In this document: positions 36,857-50,600 of the stretch, in pieces
Layout of the letters: every line of letters begins with the position of its first letter
Numbering within the stretch: position 1 is the stretch's first letter
Assembly (NCBI GenBank): GCA_036172665.1
Contig: JAYKNF010000024.1
Span: 124,001 to 188,000 of the forward strand
Direction of reading: 5' to 3'
DNA length: 64,000 nucleotides
Origin: Prosopocoilus inquinatus
Lineage: Eukaryota > Arthropoda > Insecta > Coleoptera > Lucanidae
The notes under the pieces: generated by a model
Told to the model about the DNA's origin: nothing
Databases searched by the model: none
What the model saw: the letters and a program-made list of their open reading frames with translations, nothing else
Made by a program: the position numbers and the translations under genes

Positions 36857-39800
36857 TACATCACAGGAACAACGCTAATACGTGTTGTTTCGTTCAAAAC
36901 TATTTCCAGCTTCTGCTGCGTCCGAAAACTTCGTATCTCACATCAGAGTTACTGGAGTCCATCGTAACGTCAAATAACGAGGTAGATAAGTAAGGATCGA
37001 TTAGATACATCACAGGAACAACGCTAATGCGTGTTATTTCGTTCAAAACTATTTCCAGCTAATGCTGAGTCCGAGAACATCTTATCTCACATCAGAGTTA
37101 CTGGAGTCCGTTGAAACGTCAAATAACATAGTAGATAAGTAAGGATCGATTAGATACATCACAGGAACAACGCTAATACGTGTTATTTCATTCAAAACTA
37201 TTTCCAGCTCCTGCTGAGTCCGAGAACCTCGTATCTCACATCAGAGTTACTGGAGTCCGTTGAAACGTCAAATAACATAGTTGATAAGTAAGGATCGATT
37301 AGATACATCACAGGAACAACGCTAATACGTGTTGTTTCGTTCAAAACTATTTCCAGCTTCTGCTGCGTCCGAAAACTTCGTATCTCACATCAGAGTTACT
37401 GGAGTCCGTTGAAACGTCAAATAACATAGTAGATAAGTAAGGATCGATTAGATACATCACAGGAACAACGCTAATACGTGTTGTTTCGTTCAAAACTACT
37501 TCCAGCTCCTGCTGAGTCCGAGAATTTCTTATCTCACATCAGAGTTACTGGAGTCCATCCTAAAGTCAAATAACAATATAGATAAGTAAGGATCGATTAG
37601 ATACATCACAGGAACAACGCTAATACGTGTTATTTCATTCAAAACTATTTCCAGCTCCTGCTGAGTCCTAGAACCTCGTATCTCACATCAGAGTTACTGG
37701 AGTCCGTTGAAACGTCAAATAACATAGTAGATAAGTAAGGATCGATTAGATACATCACAGGAACAACGCTAATACGTGTTGTTTCGTTCAAAACTATTTC
37801 CAGCTTCTGCTGCGTCCGAAAACTTCGTATCTCACATCAGAGTTACTGGAGTCCATCGTAACGTCAAATAACGAGATAGATTAGTAAGGATCGATTAGAT
37901 ACATCACAGGAACAACGCTAATGCGTGTTATTTCGTTCAAAACTATTTCCAGCTAATGCTGAGTCCGAGAACATCTTATCTCACATCAGAGTTACTGGAG
38001 TCCGTTGAAACGTCAAATAACATAGTAGATAAGTAAGGATCGATTAGATACATCACAGGAACAACGCTAATACGTGTTATTTCATTCAAAACTATTTCCA
38101 GCTAATGCTGAGTCCGAGAACCTCGTATCTCACATCAGAGTTACTGGAGTCCGTTGAAACGTCAAATAACATAGTAGATAAGTAAGGATCGATTAGATAC
38201 ATCACAGGAACAGCGCTAATACGTGTTGTTTCGTTCAAAACTATTTCCAGCTTCTGCTGCGTCCGAAAACTTCGTATCTCACATCAGAGTTACTGGAGTC
38301 CATCGTAACGTCAAATAACGAGATAGATAAGTAAGGATCGATTAGATACATCACAGGAACAACGCTAATACGTGTTTTTTCGTTCAAAACTATTTCCAGG
38401 TCCTGCTGAGTCCGAGAACTTCGTATCTCACATCAGAGTTACTGGAGTGCATCGTAAAGTCAAACAACATGATAGATAAGTAAGGATCGATTAGGTACAT
38501 CACAGGAACAACGCTAATACGTGTTATTTCGTTCAAAACTATTTCCAGCTCCTGCTGAGTCCGAGAACCTCGTATCTCACATCAGAGTTACTGGAGTGCA
38601 TCGTAACGTCAAACAACATGATAGATAAGTAAGGATCGATTAGATACATCACAGGAACAACGCTAATACGTGTTATTTCGTTCAAAACTATTTCCAGCTC
38701 CTGCTGAGTCCGAGAACCTCGTATCTCACATCAGAGTTACTGGAGTCCGTTGAAACGTCAAATAACATAGTAGATAAGTAAGGATCGATTAGATACATCA
38801 CAGGAACAACGCTAATACGTGTTGTTTCGTTCAGAACTATTTCCAGCTCCTGCTGCGTAGGAGAACTTCGTATCTCACATCAGAGTTACTGGAGTCCATC
38901 GTAACTTCAAATAACATTATATATAAGTAAGGATCGATTAGATACATCACAGGAACAACGCTAATACGTGTTATTTCGTTCAAAACTATTTCCAGCTCCT
39001 GCTGAGTCCGAGAACTTCGTATCTCACATCAGAGTTACTGGAGTGCATCGTAAAGTCAAACAACATGATAGATAAGTAAGGATCGATTAGGTACATCACA
39101 GGAACAACGCTAATACGTGTTATTTCGTTCAAAACTATTTCCAGCTCCTGCTGAGTCCGAGAACCTCGTATCTCACATCAGAGTTACTGGGGTCCTTTGA
39201 AACGTCAAATAACATAGTAGATAAGTAAGGATCGTTTAGATACATCACAGGAACAACGCTAATACGTGTTGTTTCGTTCAAAACTATTTCCAGCTTCTGC
39301 TGCGTCCGAAAACTTCGTATCTCAAATCAGAGTTACAGGAGTCCATCGTAACGTCAAATAACAAGATAGATAAGTAAGGATCGATTAGATACATCACAGG
39401 AACAACGCTAATACGTGTTGTTTCGTTCAAAACTATTTCCAGCTCCTGCTGCGTCCGAGAACTTCGTATCTCACATCAGAGTTACTGGAGTCCGTTGAAA
39501 CGTCAAATAACATAGTAGATAAGTAAGGATCGATTAGATACATCACAGGAACAACGCTAATACGTGTTTTTTCGTTCAAAACTATTTCCAGGTCCTGCTG
39601 AGTCCGAGAACCTCGTATCTCACATCAGAGTTACTGGTGTCCATCGTAACGTCAAACAACATGATAGATAAGTAAGGATCGATTAGATACATCACAGGAA
39701 CAACGCTAATACGTGTTATTTCGTCCAAAACTATTTCCAGCTCCTGCTAAGTCCGAGAACTTCGTATCTCACATCAGAGTTACTGGAGTCCGTTGAAACG

Positions 39801-40507
39801 TCAAATAACATAATAGATAAGCAAGGATCGATTAGATACATCACAGCAACAACGCTAATACGTGTTGTTTCGTTCAAAACTATTTCCAGGTTCTGCTGCG
39901 TCCGAGAACCTCGTATCTCACATCAGAGTTACTAGAGTGCATCGTAACGTCATATAACATGATAGATAAGTATGGATTGACTAGATACATCAAAGGAACA
40001 ACGCTAATACGTGTTATATCGTTCAAAACTATTTCCAGCTCCTGCTGAGTCCGAGAACCTAGTATCTCACATCAGAGTTACTGGAGTCCGTTGAAACGTC
40101 AAATAACATAGTAGATAAGTAAGGATCGATTAGATACATCACAGGAACAACGCTAATAGGTGTTATTTCGTTCAAAACTACTTCCAGCTCCTGCTGAGTC
40201 CGAGAACTTCGTATCTCACATCAGAGTTACTGGAGTCCATCGTAAAGTCAAATAACATGATAGATAAGTAAGGATCGATTAGATACATCACAGGAACAAC
40301 GCTAATAGGTGTTATTTCGTTCAAAACTATTTCCAGCTCCTGCTGAGTCCGAGAACCTCGTATCTCACATCAGAGTTACTGGAGTCCGTTGAAACGTCAA
40401 ATAACATAGTAGATAAGTAAGGATCGATTAGATACATCACAGGAACAACGCTAATACGTGTTATTTCATTCAAAACTATTTCCAGCTCCTGCTGAGTCCG
40501 AGAACCT
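36857..40507. repeat. Block D, copy 2
   Basis: This is the second copy of 31200-34997, shorter by one monomer. Only isolated differences are seen, such as TAATAGGTG at 40155 against TAATACGTG at 34645, and a private AGAATTTCTTATC near 37521. At about 40508 it departs from copy 1. Confidence 0.86.
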
Positions 40508-42287
40508 CGTATCTCACATCAGAGTTACTGGAGTCCGTTGAAACGTCAAATAACAATATAGATAAGTAAGGATCGATTAGATACATCACAGGAACAACGC
40601 TAATACGTGTTATTTCATTCAAAACTATTTCCAGCTCCTGCTGAGTCCGAGAACCTCGTATCTCACATCAGAGCTACTGGAGTCCGATGAAACGTCAAAT
40701 AACATAGTAGATAAGTAAGGATCGATTAGATACATCACAGGAACAACGCTAATACGTGTTGTTTCGTTCAAAACTATTTCCAGCTTCTGATGCGTCCGAA
40801 AACTTCGTATCTCACATCAGAGTTACTGGAGTCCATCGTAACGTCAAATAACGAGATAGATAAGTAAGGATCGATTAGATACATCACAGGAACAACGCTA
40901 ATGCGTGTTATTTCGTTCAAAACTATTTCCAGCTAATGCTGAGTCCGAGAACATCTTATCTCACATCAGAGTTACTGGAGTCCGTTGAAACGTCAAATAA
41001 CATAGTAGATAAGTAAGGATCGATTAGATACATCACAGGAACAACGCTTATACGTGTTATTTCATTCAAAACTATTTCCAGCTCCTGCTGAGTCCGAGAA
41101 CTTCGTATCTCACATCAGAGTTACTGGAGTCCGTTGAAACGTCAAATAACATAGTAGATAAGAAAGGATCGATTAGATACATCACAGGAACAACGCTAAT
41201 ACGTGTTGTTTCGTTCAAAACTATTTCCAGCTTCTGCTGCGTCCGAAAACTTCGTATCTCACATCAGAGTTACTGGAGTCCAACGTAACGTCAAATAACG
41301 AGATAGATAAGTAAGGATCGATTAGATACATCACAGGAACAACGCTAATACGTGTTTTTTCGTTCAAAACTATTTCCAGGTCCTGCTGAGTCCGAGAACC
41401 TCGTATCTCACATCAGAGTTACTGGAGTGCATCGTAACGTCAAACAACATGATAGATAAGTAAGGATCGATTAGATACATCACAGGAACAACGCTAATAC
41501 GTGTTATTTCGTTCAAAACTATTTCCAGCTCCTGCTGAGTCCGAGAACCTCGTATCTCACATCAGAGTTACTGGAGTCCGTTGAAAAGTCAAATAACATA
41601 GTAGATAAGTAAGGATCGATTAGATACATCACAGGAACAACGCTAATACGTGTTGTTTCGTTCAAAACTATTTCCAGCTCCTGCTGCGTCCGAGAACTTC
41701 GTATCTCACATCAGAGTTACTGGAGTCCGTTGAAACGTCAAATAACATAGTAGATAAGTAAGGATCGATTAGATACATCACAGGAACAACGCTAATATGT
41801 GTTTTTTCGTTCAAAACTATTTCCAGGTCCTGCTGAGTCCGAGAACCTCGTATCTCACATCAGAGTTACTGGTGTCCATCGTAACGTCAAACAACATGAT
41901 AGATAAGTAAGGATCGATTAGATACATCACAGGAACAACGCTAATACGTGTTATTTCGTCCAAAACTATTTCCAGCTCCTGCTAAGTCCGAGAACTTCGT
42001 ATCTCACATCAGAGTTACTGGAGTCCGTTGAAACGTCAAATAACATAGTAGATAAGCAAGGATCGATTAGATACATCACAGCAACAACGCTAATACGTGT
42101 TGTTTCGTTCAAAACTATTTCCAGGTTCTGCTGCGTCCGAGAACCTCGTATCTCACATCAGAGTTACTGGAGTGCATCGTAACGTCAAATAACAAGATAG
42201 ATAAGTAAGGATCGATTAGATACATCACAGGAACAACGCTAATACGTGTTATTTCGTTCAAAACTACTTCCAGCTCCTGCTGAGTCC
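40508..42287. repeat. 12-monomer insertion splitting block D copy 2 from its tail
   Basis: The offset to copy 1 jumps from 5510 to 7298 bp, a difference of 1788 bp, exactly 12 x 149. The inserted monomers are ordinary family members. The first ones (AACAATATAGATAAG at 40548) match 37568 onward at 20 monomers' distance. Later ones (GTCCAAAAC, CACAGCAACAACG) resemble the 34130-34420 region. The insertion therefore looks like a second duplication from nearby. Confidence 0.78.
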
Positions 42288-44178
42288 GAGAACTTCGTAT
42301 CTCACATCAGAGTTACTGGAGTCCATCGTAAAGTCAAATAACATGATAGATAAGTAAGGATCGATTAGATACATCACAGGAACAACGCTAATACGTGTTG
42401 TTTCGTTCAAAACTATTTCCAGCTTCTGCTGCGTCCGAAAACTTCGTATCTCACATCAGAGTTACTGGAGTCCATCGTAACGTCAAATAACAAGATAGAT
42501 AAGTAAGGATCGATTAGATACATCACAGGAACAACGCTAATACGTGTTATTTCGTTCAAAACTACTTGCAGCTCCTGCTGAGTCCGAGAACTTCGTATCT
42601 CACATCAGAGTTACTGGAGTCCATCGTAAAGTCAAATAACAAGATAGATAAGTAAGGATCGATTAGATACATCACAGGAACAACGCTAATACGTGTTGTT
42701 TCGTTCAAAGCTATTTCCAGCTTCTGCTGCGTCCGAAAACTTCGTATCTCACATCAGAGTTACTGGAGTCCATCGTAACGTCAAATAACAAGATAGATAA
42801 GTAAGGATCGATTAGATACATCACAGGAACAACGCTAATGCGTGTTATTTCGTTCAAAATTATTTCAAGCTAATGCTGAGTCCGAGAATATCGTATCTCA
42901 CATCAGAGTTACTGGAGTCCGTTGAGACGTCAAATGACATAGTAGATAAGTAAGGATCGATTAGATACATCACAGGAACAACGCAAATACGTGTTGTTTC
43001 GTTCAAAACTATTTCCAGGTTCTGCTGCGTCCGAGAACCTCGTATCTCACATCAGAGTTACTGGAGTGCATCGTAACGTCAAATAACATAGTAGATAAGC
43101 AAGGATCGATTAGATACATCACAGGAACAACGCTAATACGTGTTATTTCGTTCAAAACTACTTCCAGCTCCTGCTGAGTCCGAGAACTTCGTATCTCACA
43201 TCAGAGTTACTGGAGTCCATTGTAAAGTCAAATAACATGATAGATAAGTAAGGATCGATTAGATACATCACAGGAACAATGCTAATACGTGTTATTTCGT
43301 TCAAAACTATTTCCAGCTCCTGCTGAGTCCGAGAACCTCGTATCTCACATCAGAGTTACTTGAGTCCGTTGAAACTTCAAATAACATAGTAGATAAATAA
43401 GGATCGGTTAGATACATCACAGAAACAACGCTAATGCGTGTTATTTCGTTCAAAACTATTTCCAGCTAATGCTGAGTCCGAGAACATCGTATCTCACATC
43501 AGAGTTACTGGAGTCCGTTGAAACGTCAAATAACATAGTAGATAAGTAAGGATCGATTAGATACATCACAGGAACAACGCCAATATGTGTTTTTTCGTTC
43601 AAAACTATTTCCAGCTTCTGCTGCGTCCGAAAACTTCGTATCTCACATCAGAGTTACTGGAGTCCATCGTAACGTCAAATAACGAGATAGATAAGTAAGG
43701 ATCGATTAGATACATCACAGGAACAACGCTAATACGTGTTTTTTCGTTCAAAACTATTTCCAGGTCCTGCTGAGTCCGAGAACCTCGTATCTCACATCAG
43801 AGTTACTGGAGTGCATCGTAACGTCAAACAACATGATAGATAAGTAAGGATCGATTAGATACATCACAGGAACAACGCTAATACGTGTTATTTCGTTCAA
43901 AACTATTTCCAGCTCCTGCTGAGTCCGAGAACCTCGTATCTCACATCAGAGTTACTGGAGTCCGTTGAAATGTCAAATAACATAGATAAGTAAGGATCGA
44001 TTAGATACATCACAGGAACAACGCTACTACGTGTTGTTTCGTTCAGAACTATTTCCAACTCCTGCTGCGTAGGAGAACTTCGTATCTCACATCAGAGTTA
44101 CTGGAGTCCATCGTAACTTCAAATAACATGATAGATAAGTAAGGATCGATTAGATACATCACAGGAACAACGCTAATA
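42288..44178. repeat. Block D tail, copy 2
   Basis: This is the partner of 34990-36880 at +7298 bp, including the second 146-bp monomer (43944-44089). It ends at about 44178, where GTTATTTTGTTCAGAAC replaces the copy 1 sequence. Confidence 0.86.
43944..44089. repeat. 146-bp monomer variant (second copy)
   Basis: It carries the same 3-bp loss as 36646-36791, at +7298 bp, and fixes the alignment of the two block D tails. Confidence 0.9.
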
Positions 44179-47100
44179 CGTGTTATTTTGTTCAGAACTA
44201 TTTCCAGCTCCTGCTGAGTCCGAGAACTTCGTATCTCCTATCAGAGTTACTGGAGTCCATCGTAAAGTCAAACAACATGATAGATAAGTAATGATCGATT
44301 AGATACATCACAGGAACAACGCTAATACGTGCTGTTTCGTTCAGAACTATTTCCAGCTTCTGCTGCGTCTGAGAACTTCGTATCTCACATCAGAGTTACT
44401 GGAGTCCATCGTAAAGTCAAATAACATGATAGATAAGTAAGGATCGATTAGATACATCACAGGAACGACGCTAATACGTGATGTTTCGTTCATAACTATT
44501 TCCAGCTTCTGCTGCGTCCGAGAACTTCGTATCTCACATCAGAGTTACTGGAGTGCATCGTAACGTCAAATAACGATATAGATAAGTAAGGATCGATTAG
44601 ATACATCACAGGAACAACGCTAATACGTGTTATTTCGTTCAAAACAATTTCCAGGTCCTGCTGAGTCCGAGAACCTCGTATCTCACATCAGAGTTACTGG
44701 TGTCCATCGTAACGTCAAACAACATGATAGATAAGTAAGGATCGATTAGATACATCACAGGAACAACGATAATACGTGTTATTTCGTTCAAAACTATTTC
44801 CAGCTCCTGCTAAGTCCGAGAATTTCGTATCTCACATCAGAGTTACTGGAGTCCGTTGAAACGTCAAATAACATAGTAGATAAGTAAGGATCGATTAGAT
44901 ACATCACAGCAACAACGCTAATACGTGTTGTTTCGTTCAAAACTATTTCCAGGTTCTGCTGCGTCCGAGAAATTCGTATCTCACATCAGAGTTACTGGAG
45001 TGCATCGTAACGTCAAATAACAAGATAGATAAGTAAGGATCGATTAGATACATCACAGGAACAACGCTAATACGTGTTATTTCGTTCAAAACTACTTCCA
45101 GCTCCTGCTGAGTCCGAGAACTTCGTATCTCACATCAGAGTTACTGGAGTCCATCGTAAAGTCAAGTAACATGATAGATAAGTAAGGATCGAATAGATAC
45201 ATCACAGGAACAACGCTAATACGTGTTGTTTCGTTCAAAACTATTTCCAGCTTCCGCTGCGTCCGAAGACTTCGTATCTCACATCAGAGTTACTGAAGTC
45301 CGTTGAAACATCAAATAACATAGTAGATAAGTTAGGATCGATTAGATACATCACAGGAACAACGCTAATACGTGCTGTTTCGTTCGGAACTATTTCCAGC
45401 TCCTGCTGCGTCCGAGAACTTCGTATCTCACATCAGAGTTACTGGAGTCCATCGTAACGTTAAATAACATGATAAATAAGTAAGGATCGATTAGATACAT
45501 CACAGGAACAACGCTAATACGTGTTGATTCGTTCAAAACTATTTCCAGCTACTGCTGAGTCCGAGAACTTCGTATTTCACATCAGAGTTACTGGAGTCCG
45601 TTGAAGCGTCAAATAGCATAGTAGATAAGTAAGGATCGATTAGATACATCACAGGAGCAACGCATTAGCGTAAACAACTATTAACGTGTTTTTTCGTTCA
45701 AAATTATTTACAGCTTCTGCTGAGTCCGAGAACTACGTATCTCACATCAGAGGTACTGGAGTGCATCGTAACGTCAAATAACATGATAGATAAGTAAGGA
45801 TCGATTAGATACATCACAGGAACAACGCTAATACGTGTTGTTTCGTTCAAAACTAGTTCCAGCTTCTGCTGCGTCCGAAAACTTGGTATCTCACATCAGA
45901 GTTACTGGAGTCCATCGTAACTTGAAATAACATGATAGATAAGTAAGGATCGATGAGATACATCACAGGAACAACGCTAATACGTGTTGTTTCGTTCAGA
46001 ACTATTTCCAGCTCCTGCTGCGTCCGAGAACATCGTATCTTACATCAGAGTTACTGGAGTCCATCGTAACGTCAAATAACAAGATAGATAAGTAAGGATC
46101 GATTATATACATCACAGGAACAACGCTAATGCGTGTTATTTCGTTCAAAATTATTTCCAGCTAATGCTGAGTCCGAGAATATCGTATCTCACATCAGAGT
46201 TACTGGAGTCCGTTGAGACGTCAAATAACATAGTAGATAAGTAAGGATCGATTAGATACATCACAGGAACAACGCTAATACGTGTTGTTTCGTTCAAAAC
46301 TATTTCCAGCTTCTGCTGCGTCCGAGAACTTCGTATCTCACATCAGAGTTACTGGAGTGCATCGTAACGTCATATAACATGATAGATAAGTATGGATTGA
46401 CTAGATACATCACAGGAACAACGCTAATACGTGTTATATCGTTCAAAACTATTTCCAGCTCCTGCTGAGTCCGAGAACCTCGTATCTAACATCAGAGTTA
46501 CTGGAGTCCGTTGAAACGTCAAATAACATAGTAGATAAGTAAGGATCGATTAGATACATCAAAGGAACAACGCTAATACGTGTTATTTCGTTCAAAACTA
46601 CTTCCAGCTCCTGCTGAGTCCGAGAACTTCGTATCTCACATCAGAGTTACTGGAGTCCATCGTAAAGTCAAATAACATAATAGATAAGTTAGGATCGATT
46701 AGATACATCACAGGAACAACGCTAATGCGTGTTATTTCGTTCAAAACTATTTCCAGCTAATGCTGAGTCCGAGAACATCGTATCTCACATCAGAGTTACT
46801 GGAGTCCGTTGAAACGTCAAATAACATAGTAGATAAGTAAGGATTGATTAGATACATCACAGGAACAACGCTAATACGTGTTATTTCGTTCAAAACTACT
46901 TCCAGCTCCTGCTGAGTCCGAGAACTTCGTATCTCACATCAGAGATACTGGAGTCCATCCTAAAGTCAAATAACAAGATAGATAAGTAAGGATCGATTAG
47001 ATACATCACAGGAAAAACGATAATACGTGTTATTTCATTCAAAACTATTACCAGCTCCTGCTGAGTCCGAGAACCTCGTATCTCACATCAGAGTTACTGG

Positions 47101-47690
47101 AGTCCGTTGAAACGTCAAATAACATAGTAGATAAGTAAGGATCGATTAGATACATCACAGGAACAACGCTAATACGTGTTGTTTCGTTCAAAACTATTTC
47201 CAGCTTCTGCTGCGTCCGAAAACTTCGCATCTCACATCAGAGTTACTGGAGTCCATAGTAACGTCAAATAACAAGATGGATAAGTAAGGATCGATTAGAT
47301 ACATCACAGGAACAACGCTAATGCGTGTTATTTCGTTCAAAACTATTTCCAGCTAATGCTGAGTCCGAGAACATCGTATCTCACATCAGAGTTACTGGAG
47401 TCCGTTGAAACGTCAAATAACATAGTAGATAAGTAAGGATCGATTAGATACATCACAGGAACAACGCTAATACATGTTGTTTCGTTCAAAACTATTTCCA
47501 GCTTCTGCTGCGTCCGAGAACTTCGTATCTGACATCAGAGTTACTGGAGTGCATCGTAACGTCATATAACATGACAGATATGTAAGGATTGACTAGATAC
47601 ATCACAGGAACAACGCTAATACGTGTTATATCGTTCAAAACTATTTCCAGCTCCTGCTGAGTCCGAGAACCTCGTATCTCACATCAGAGT
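44179..47690. repeat. Less homogenised stretch of the array
   Basis: Monomers here carry many private substitutions not seen elsewhere. Examples are ATCTCCTATCAG, AAGTAATGATCG, CTTCCGCTGCG, GAAGACTTCG, ACTGAAGTCC, CAGAGGTACTGG and ACTAGTTCC. I found no long partner for the stretch as a whole. Single monomers resemble those in the right-hand part of the window (GAACGACGC with GTTCATAAC; the 165-bp monomer). It marks the change from the left set of variants to the right set. Confidence 0.7.
45580..45744. repeat. 165-bp monomer with 16-bp insertion, copy 1
   Basis: Bases 45656-45687 (32 bp, AGCAACGCATTAGCGT then AAACAACTATTAACGT) stand where other monomers have the 16 bp AACAACGCTAATACGT. Both halves resemble the normal 16-mer, so the insertion is probably an old, diverged internal tandem duplication. 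It falls in the otherwise conserved core and disrupts the dyad. Further markers are GTTGAAGCG, AATAGCATAG and ACAGGAGCAACG. Confidence 0.88.
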
Positions 47691-50600
47691 TAATGGAGTC
47701 CATCGTAAAGTCAAATAACATGATAGATAACTAAGGATCGATTAGATACATCACAGGAACAACGCTAATACGTGTTGTTTCGTTCAAAACTATTTCCAGC
47801 TCCTGCTGCGTCCGAGAACTTCGTATCTCACATCAGAGTTACTGGAGTCCATCGTAACGTTAAATAACATGATAGATAAGTAAGGATCGATTAGATACAT
47901 CACAGGAACAACGCTAATACGTGTTGATTCGTTCAAAACTATTTCCAGCTCCTGCTGAGTCCGAGAACTTCTTATTTCACATCAGAGTTACTGGAGTCCG
48001 TTGAAGCGTCAAATAGCATAGTAGATAAGTAAGGATCGATTAGATACATCACAGGAGCAACGCATTAGCGTAAACAACTATTAACGTGTTTTTTCGTTCA
48101 AAACTATTTCCAGCTAATGCTGAGTCCGAGGACATCGTATCTCACATCAGAGTTACTGGAGTCCGTTGAAACGTCAAATAACATAGTAGATAAGTAAGGA
48201 TCGATTAGATACATCACAGGAACAACGCTAATACGTGTTGTTTCGTTCAAAACTATTTCCAATTTCTGCTGCGTCCGAGAACTTCATATCACACATCAGA
48301 GTTACTGGAGTCCGTTGAAACGTCAAATAACATAGTAGATAAGTAAGGATCGATTAGATACATCACAGGAACAACGCTAATACGTGCTGTTTCGTTCAGA
48401 ACTATTTCCAGCTTCTGCTGCGTCTGAGAACTTCCTATCTCACATCAGAGTTACTGGAGTCCATCGTAAAGTCAAATAACATGATAGATAAGTAAGGATC
48501 GATTAGATACATCACAGGAACGACGCTAATACGTGATGTTTCGTTCATAACTATTTCCAGCTTCTGCTGCGTCCGAGAACTTCGTATCTCACATCAGAGT
48601 TACTGGAGTGCATCGTAACGTCAAATAACGAGATAGATAAGTAAGGATAGATTAGATACATCACAGGAACAACGCCAATACGTGTTATTTCGTTCAAAAC
48701 AATTTCCAGGTCCTGCTGAGTCCGAGAACCTCGTATCTCACATCAGAGTTACTGGTGTCCATCGTAACGTCAAACAACATGATAGATAAGTAAGGATCGA
48801 TTAGATACATCACAGGAACAACGCTAATACGTGTTATTTCGTTCAAAACTATTTCCAGCTCCTGCTAAGTCCGAGAACTTCGTATCTCACATCAGAGTTA
48901 CTGGAGTGCATCGTAACGTCAAATAACAAGATAGATAAGTAAGGATCGATTAGATACATCACAGGAACAACGCTAATACGTGTTGTTTCGTTCAAAACTA
49001 TTTCCAGGTTCTGCTGCGTCCGAGAACTTCGTATCTCACATCAGAGTTACTGGAGTGCATCGTAACGTCAAATAACAAGATAGATAAGTAAGGATCGATT
49101 AGATACATCACAGGAACAACGCTAATACGTGTTATTTCGTTCAAGACTACTTCCAGCTCCTGCTGAGTACGAGAATTTCGTATCTCACATCAGAGTTACT
49201 GGAGTCCATCGTAAAGTCATATAACATGATAGATAAGTAAGGATCGATTAGATACATCACAGGAACAACGCTAATACGTGTTGTTTCGTTCAAAACTATT
49301 TCCAGCTTCTGCTGCGTCCGAAAACTTGGTATCTCACATCAGAGTTACTGGAGTGCATCGTAACGTCAAATAACAAGATGGATAAGTAAGGATCGATTAG
49401 ATACATCACAGGAAGAACGCTAATACGTGTTATTTCGTTCAAAACTACTTCCAGCTCCTGCTGAGTCCGAGAACTTCGTATCTCACATCAGAGTTACTGG
49501 AGTCCATCGTAAAGTCAAATAACATGATAGATAAGTAAGGATCGATTAGATACATCACAGGAACAACGCTAATACGTGTTGTCTCGTTCAAAACTATTTC
49601 CAGCTTCTGCTGCGTCCGAAAACTTCGTATCTCACATCAGAGTTACTGGAGTCCATCGTAACGTCAAATAACAAGATAGATAAGTAAGGATCGATTAGAT
49701 ACATCACAGGAACAACGCTAATACGTGTTATTTCGTTCAAAACTACTTCCAGCTCCTGCTGAGTCCGAGAACTTCGTATCACACATCAGAGTTACTGGAG
49801 TCCATCGTAAAGTCAAATAACATGATAGATAAGTAAGGATCGATTAGATACATCACAGGAACAACGCTAATACGTGTTGTCTCGTTCAAAACTATTTCCA
49901 GCTTCTGCTGCGTCCGAAAACTTCGTATCTCACATCAGAGTTACTGGAGTCCATCATAAAGTCAAATAACATGATAGATAAGTAAGGATCGATTAGATAC
50001 ATCACAGGAACAACGCTAATACGTGTTATTTCGTTCAAAACTACTTCCAGCTCCTGCTGAGTCCGAGAACTTCGTATCTCACATCAGAGTTACTGGAGTC
50101 CATCGTAAAGTCAAATAACATGATAGATAAGTAAGGATCGATTAGATACATCACAGGAACAACGCTAATGCGTGTTATTTCGTTCAAAATTATTTCCAGC
50201 TAATGCTGAGTCCGAGAATATCGTATCTCACATCAGAGTTACTGGAGTCCGTTGAGACGTCAAATAACATAGTAGATAAGTAAGGATCGATTAGATACAT
50301 CACAGGAACAACGCTAATACGTGTTGTTTCGTTCAAAACTATTTCCAGCTTCTGCTGCGTCCGAGAACTTCGTATCTCACATCAGAGATACTGGAGTCCG
50401 TTGAAGCGTCAAATAACATAGTAGATAAGTAAGGATCGATTAGATACATCACAGGAACAACGCTAATGCGTGTTATTTCGTTCAAAATTATTTCCAGCTA
50501 ATGCTGAGTCCGAGAATATCGTATCTCACATCAGAGTTACTGGAGTCCGTTGAGACGTCAAATAACATAGTAGATAAGTAAGGATCGATTAGATACATCA

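Noticed and set aside
45656..45687. Transposon footprint at the 16-bp insertion
   Set aside because: There are no terminal inverted repeats and no target-site duplication. The inserted bases resemble the adjacent AACAACGCTAATACGT, so internal duplication explains them better.
47048..47230. 60-codon open frame on the minus strand
   Set aside because: It lies wholly within satellite monomers and is longer than one unit only by chance. Its ATG comes from a private change (CTTCGCATCTC for CTTCGTATCTC). The same frame exists in other monomers without a start. The unit length (149) is not a multiple of three, so no frame can continue along the array. There is no sign of coding selection.
49594..49782. 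62-codon open frame on the minus strand
   Set aside because: It has the same satellite origin as the other open frame and a closely similar translation, because the monomers are related. It begins with GTG created by a private change (GTATCACACATC for GTATCTCACATC). There is no ribosomal, domain or codon evidence for a gene.
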